13,246 nucleotides of DNA, taken from Bacillota bacterium (lineage in GTDB: Bacteria > Bacillota > Bacilli > Lactobacillales > Aerococcaceae). The stretch covers positions 1 to 13,246 of the forward strand of contig JAEZWY010000018.1 of the NCBI GenBank assembly GCA_023442905.1. The letters are read 5' to 3'. Below the pieces are notes generated by a model. That model did no database searches. It was not told the origin of the DNA and saw only the letters and a list, made by a program, of their open reading frames with translations. Each line of letters opens with the position of its first letter. Position 1 is the stretch's first letter. The position numbers and the translations under genes were made by a program. Below are positions 12,134 through 13,246 of this stretch, in pieces.

Positions 12134-13246
12134 TTATTGGTTACCTTCAATAATCATTGATATTCCTTGACCGCCACCAATACATAGGGTAGCTAGGCCA
12201 TATTGAGATTGTCGTTTAATCATTTCATGAACTAGGGTGACTAAGATACGAGCGCCGGATGCACCAATTGGGTGACCTAAGGCGATAGCCCCACCATTCA
12301 CATTGACTTTCTCCATGTCTGCATCTAGGTCTTGTAATACACATAAGGCTTGAGCTGCAAATGCTTCATTGGCTTCGATTAAGTCTATATCTTTTATTGT
12401 TAATTGGGCTTTATCTAGGGCCTTTTTGGTTGCTGGAATAGGACCAGTTCCCATGATTGATGGATCAACACCGGCACTTGCGAAAGCTTTAATCGTTGCC
12501 AGTGGTTTAGCACCGATAGCTTCAGCTTTTTCTTTTGACATCAAAACGATAGCTGCTGCACCGTCGTTAATACCTGAAGAGTTAGCTGCTGTAACCGTTC
12601 CACCATCACGTTTGAATGCTGGTCTTAATTTGGCTAGCGATTCTTCTGTCACTCCAGCGCGAGGGTATTCATCCGTTTCGATTTGAATATCATCACCACG
12701 TCTTTGCGGTACAGATACAGGTGTAATTTCTTCTTGGAATCGATTAGCATTAAGCGCAGCTTCGGCTTTTTGTTGGCTGGAAGCAGCTAGGGCATCTTGG
12801 TCTTCACGAGTGAAACCATATTTTTCAACAATATTTTCTGCGGTAATGCCCATATGGTAGTTATTGAAGGCATCAGTTAAACCATCTTTAATCATTGTAT
12901 CGACGATTTTCTTATCGCCCATCCGCATACCCCAACGTGCATCATCAGTTATGTAAGGCGCTTGACTCATATTCTCTGTTCCACCAGCAACTACGACTTC
13001 TGACTCGCCTACCATGATACTCTGTGCAGCTAGGGCGATAGCTTTCAAACCTGAACCGCATACCTTATTGACAGCGAAAGCTGGTTTTTCAACAGGGATT
13101 CCGGCAGCGACTGCAACTTGACGGGCAACGTTTTGACCTAAACCTGCGCTTAAGACGTTACCGAAGATGACCTCATCTACTATGGCTGGATCGATGTTGG
13201 CTTTTTCTAAGGCCCCTTGAACGGCTACCTTACCTAAGTCAACAGC
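12134..13246 (-). CDS. acetyl-CoA C-acetyltransferase (thiolase), N-terminus missing
   Basis: A thiolase cut by the right edge; 370 residues are visible and about 20-25 N-terminal residues lie outside. The reading frame stays open from 13246 through the internal ATG at 13048, so that ATG is not the start. The nucleophilic cysteine is in NKVCGSGLKA near visible residue 63. The remaining active-site motifs are NEAFA, GHPIGASGARI (catalytic histidine) and the second cysteine in CIGGGQG. The enzyme joins two acetyl-CoA into acetoacetyl-CoA or performs the reverse thiolysis. In Lactobacillales this usually feeds the mevalonate route to isoprenoids. Here the neighbour is a lactonase rather than HMG-CoA synthase or reductase, so a degradative role is also possible. 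It is probably co-transcribed with ytnP downstream. Confidence 0.93.
   Translation of the reverse strand, partial: AVDLGKVAVQGALEKANIDPAIVDEVIFGNVLSAGLGQNVARQVAVAAGIPVEKPAFAVNKVCGSGLKAIALAAQSIMVGESEVVVAGGTENMSQAPYITDDARWGMRMGDKKIVDTMIKDGLTDAFNNYHMGITAENIVEKYGFTREDQDALAASSQQKAEAALNANRFQEEITPVSVPQRRGDDIQIETDEYPRAGVTEESLAKLRPAFKRDGGTVTAANSSGINDGAAAIVLMSKEKAEAIGAKPLATIKAFASAGVDPSIMGTGPIPATKKALDKAQLTIKDIDLIEANEAFAAQALCVLQDLDADMEKVNVNGGAIALGHPIGASGARILVTLVHEMIKRQSQYGLATLCIGGGQGISMIIEGNQ

Noticed and set aside
12134..13048. Thiolase starting at the internal ATG at 13048
   Set aside because: The same frame stays open to the window edge and encodes the essential NKVCGSG active site upstream of that ATG, so the true start is beyond 13246.
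1..13246. CRISPR arrays, tRNA or rRNA genes, transposases, integrases and att sites
   Set aside because: I looked for regularly spaced repeats, tRNA-like T-loop sequences and transposase motifs and saw none. The window shows no direct sign of a mobile element.

Overview
The window looks like a chromosomal segment of a low-to-mid GC Gram-positive bacterium of the order Lactobacillales. The reasons are the V-type (Na+/H+) ATPase genes of Enterococcus-hirae type, a short SRP RNA lacking an Alu domain, strong AGGAGG-like ribosome binding sites, a near-consensus CcpA (cre) box and TTGACA/TATAAT promoters. A member of the Aerococcaceae or Carnobacteriaceae is my best guess. That rests on general resemblance only, since no phylogenetic marker can be tested here.

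Layout. Positions 1-1058 (+) hold the end of a V-ATPase operon: the 3' part of the subunit B gene and a complete subunit D gene. Positions 1059-1584 have no protein gene but are densely structured: a roughly 190-nt region with nested complementary arms (candidate structured RNA), a 16-bp terminator hairpin, then a promoter, a small SRP (4.5S-like) RNA and its terminator. Positions 1585-5704 (-) carry a NUDIX hydrolase, a 950-residue PLD-nuclease/DEAD helicase/DUF3427 protein, and a GAP-family membrane protein. The last gene lies behind a leader with a terminator-like hairpin directly against its ribosome binding site. Positions 5796-8809 (-) are a complete TRAP transporter operon (dctP-dctQ-dctM), with a cre-like box upstream and a terminator downstream. 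Positions 9030-10989 (+) are two separately terminated genes: a quinone-oxidoreductase-like enzyme and a hydratase of the 2-keto-4-pentenoate hydratase/FAH family. Positions 11065-13246 (-) hold a 5'-truncated thiolase followed by a YtnP-type metallo-beta-lactamase-fold lactonase, ending at a long hairpin.

How the parts may work together. The V-ATPase and SRP RNA are housekeeping. The NUDIX and helicase genes are 18 bp apart and probably form one genome-maintenance or defence unit. The right half has a catabolic flavour: a TRAP importer for an organic or sugar acid under probable carbon catabolite control, near a lactonase, a 2-keto-acid hydratase-like enzyme, a quinone reductase-like enzyme and a thiolase. 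These genes are in separate transcription units, so a single pathway is only a hypothesis.

The most interesting items are the unnamed structured RNA candidate after ntpD and the attenuator-like leader of the GAP-family gene.
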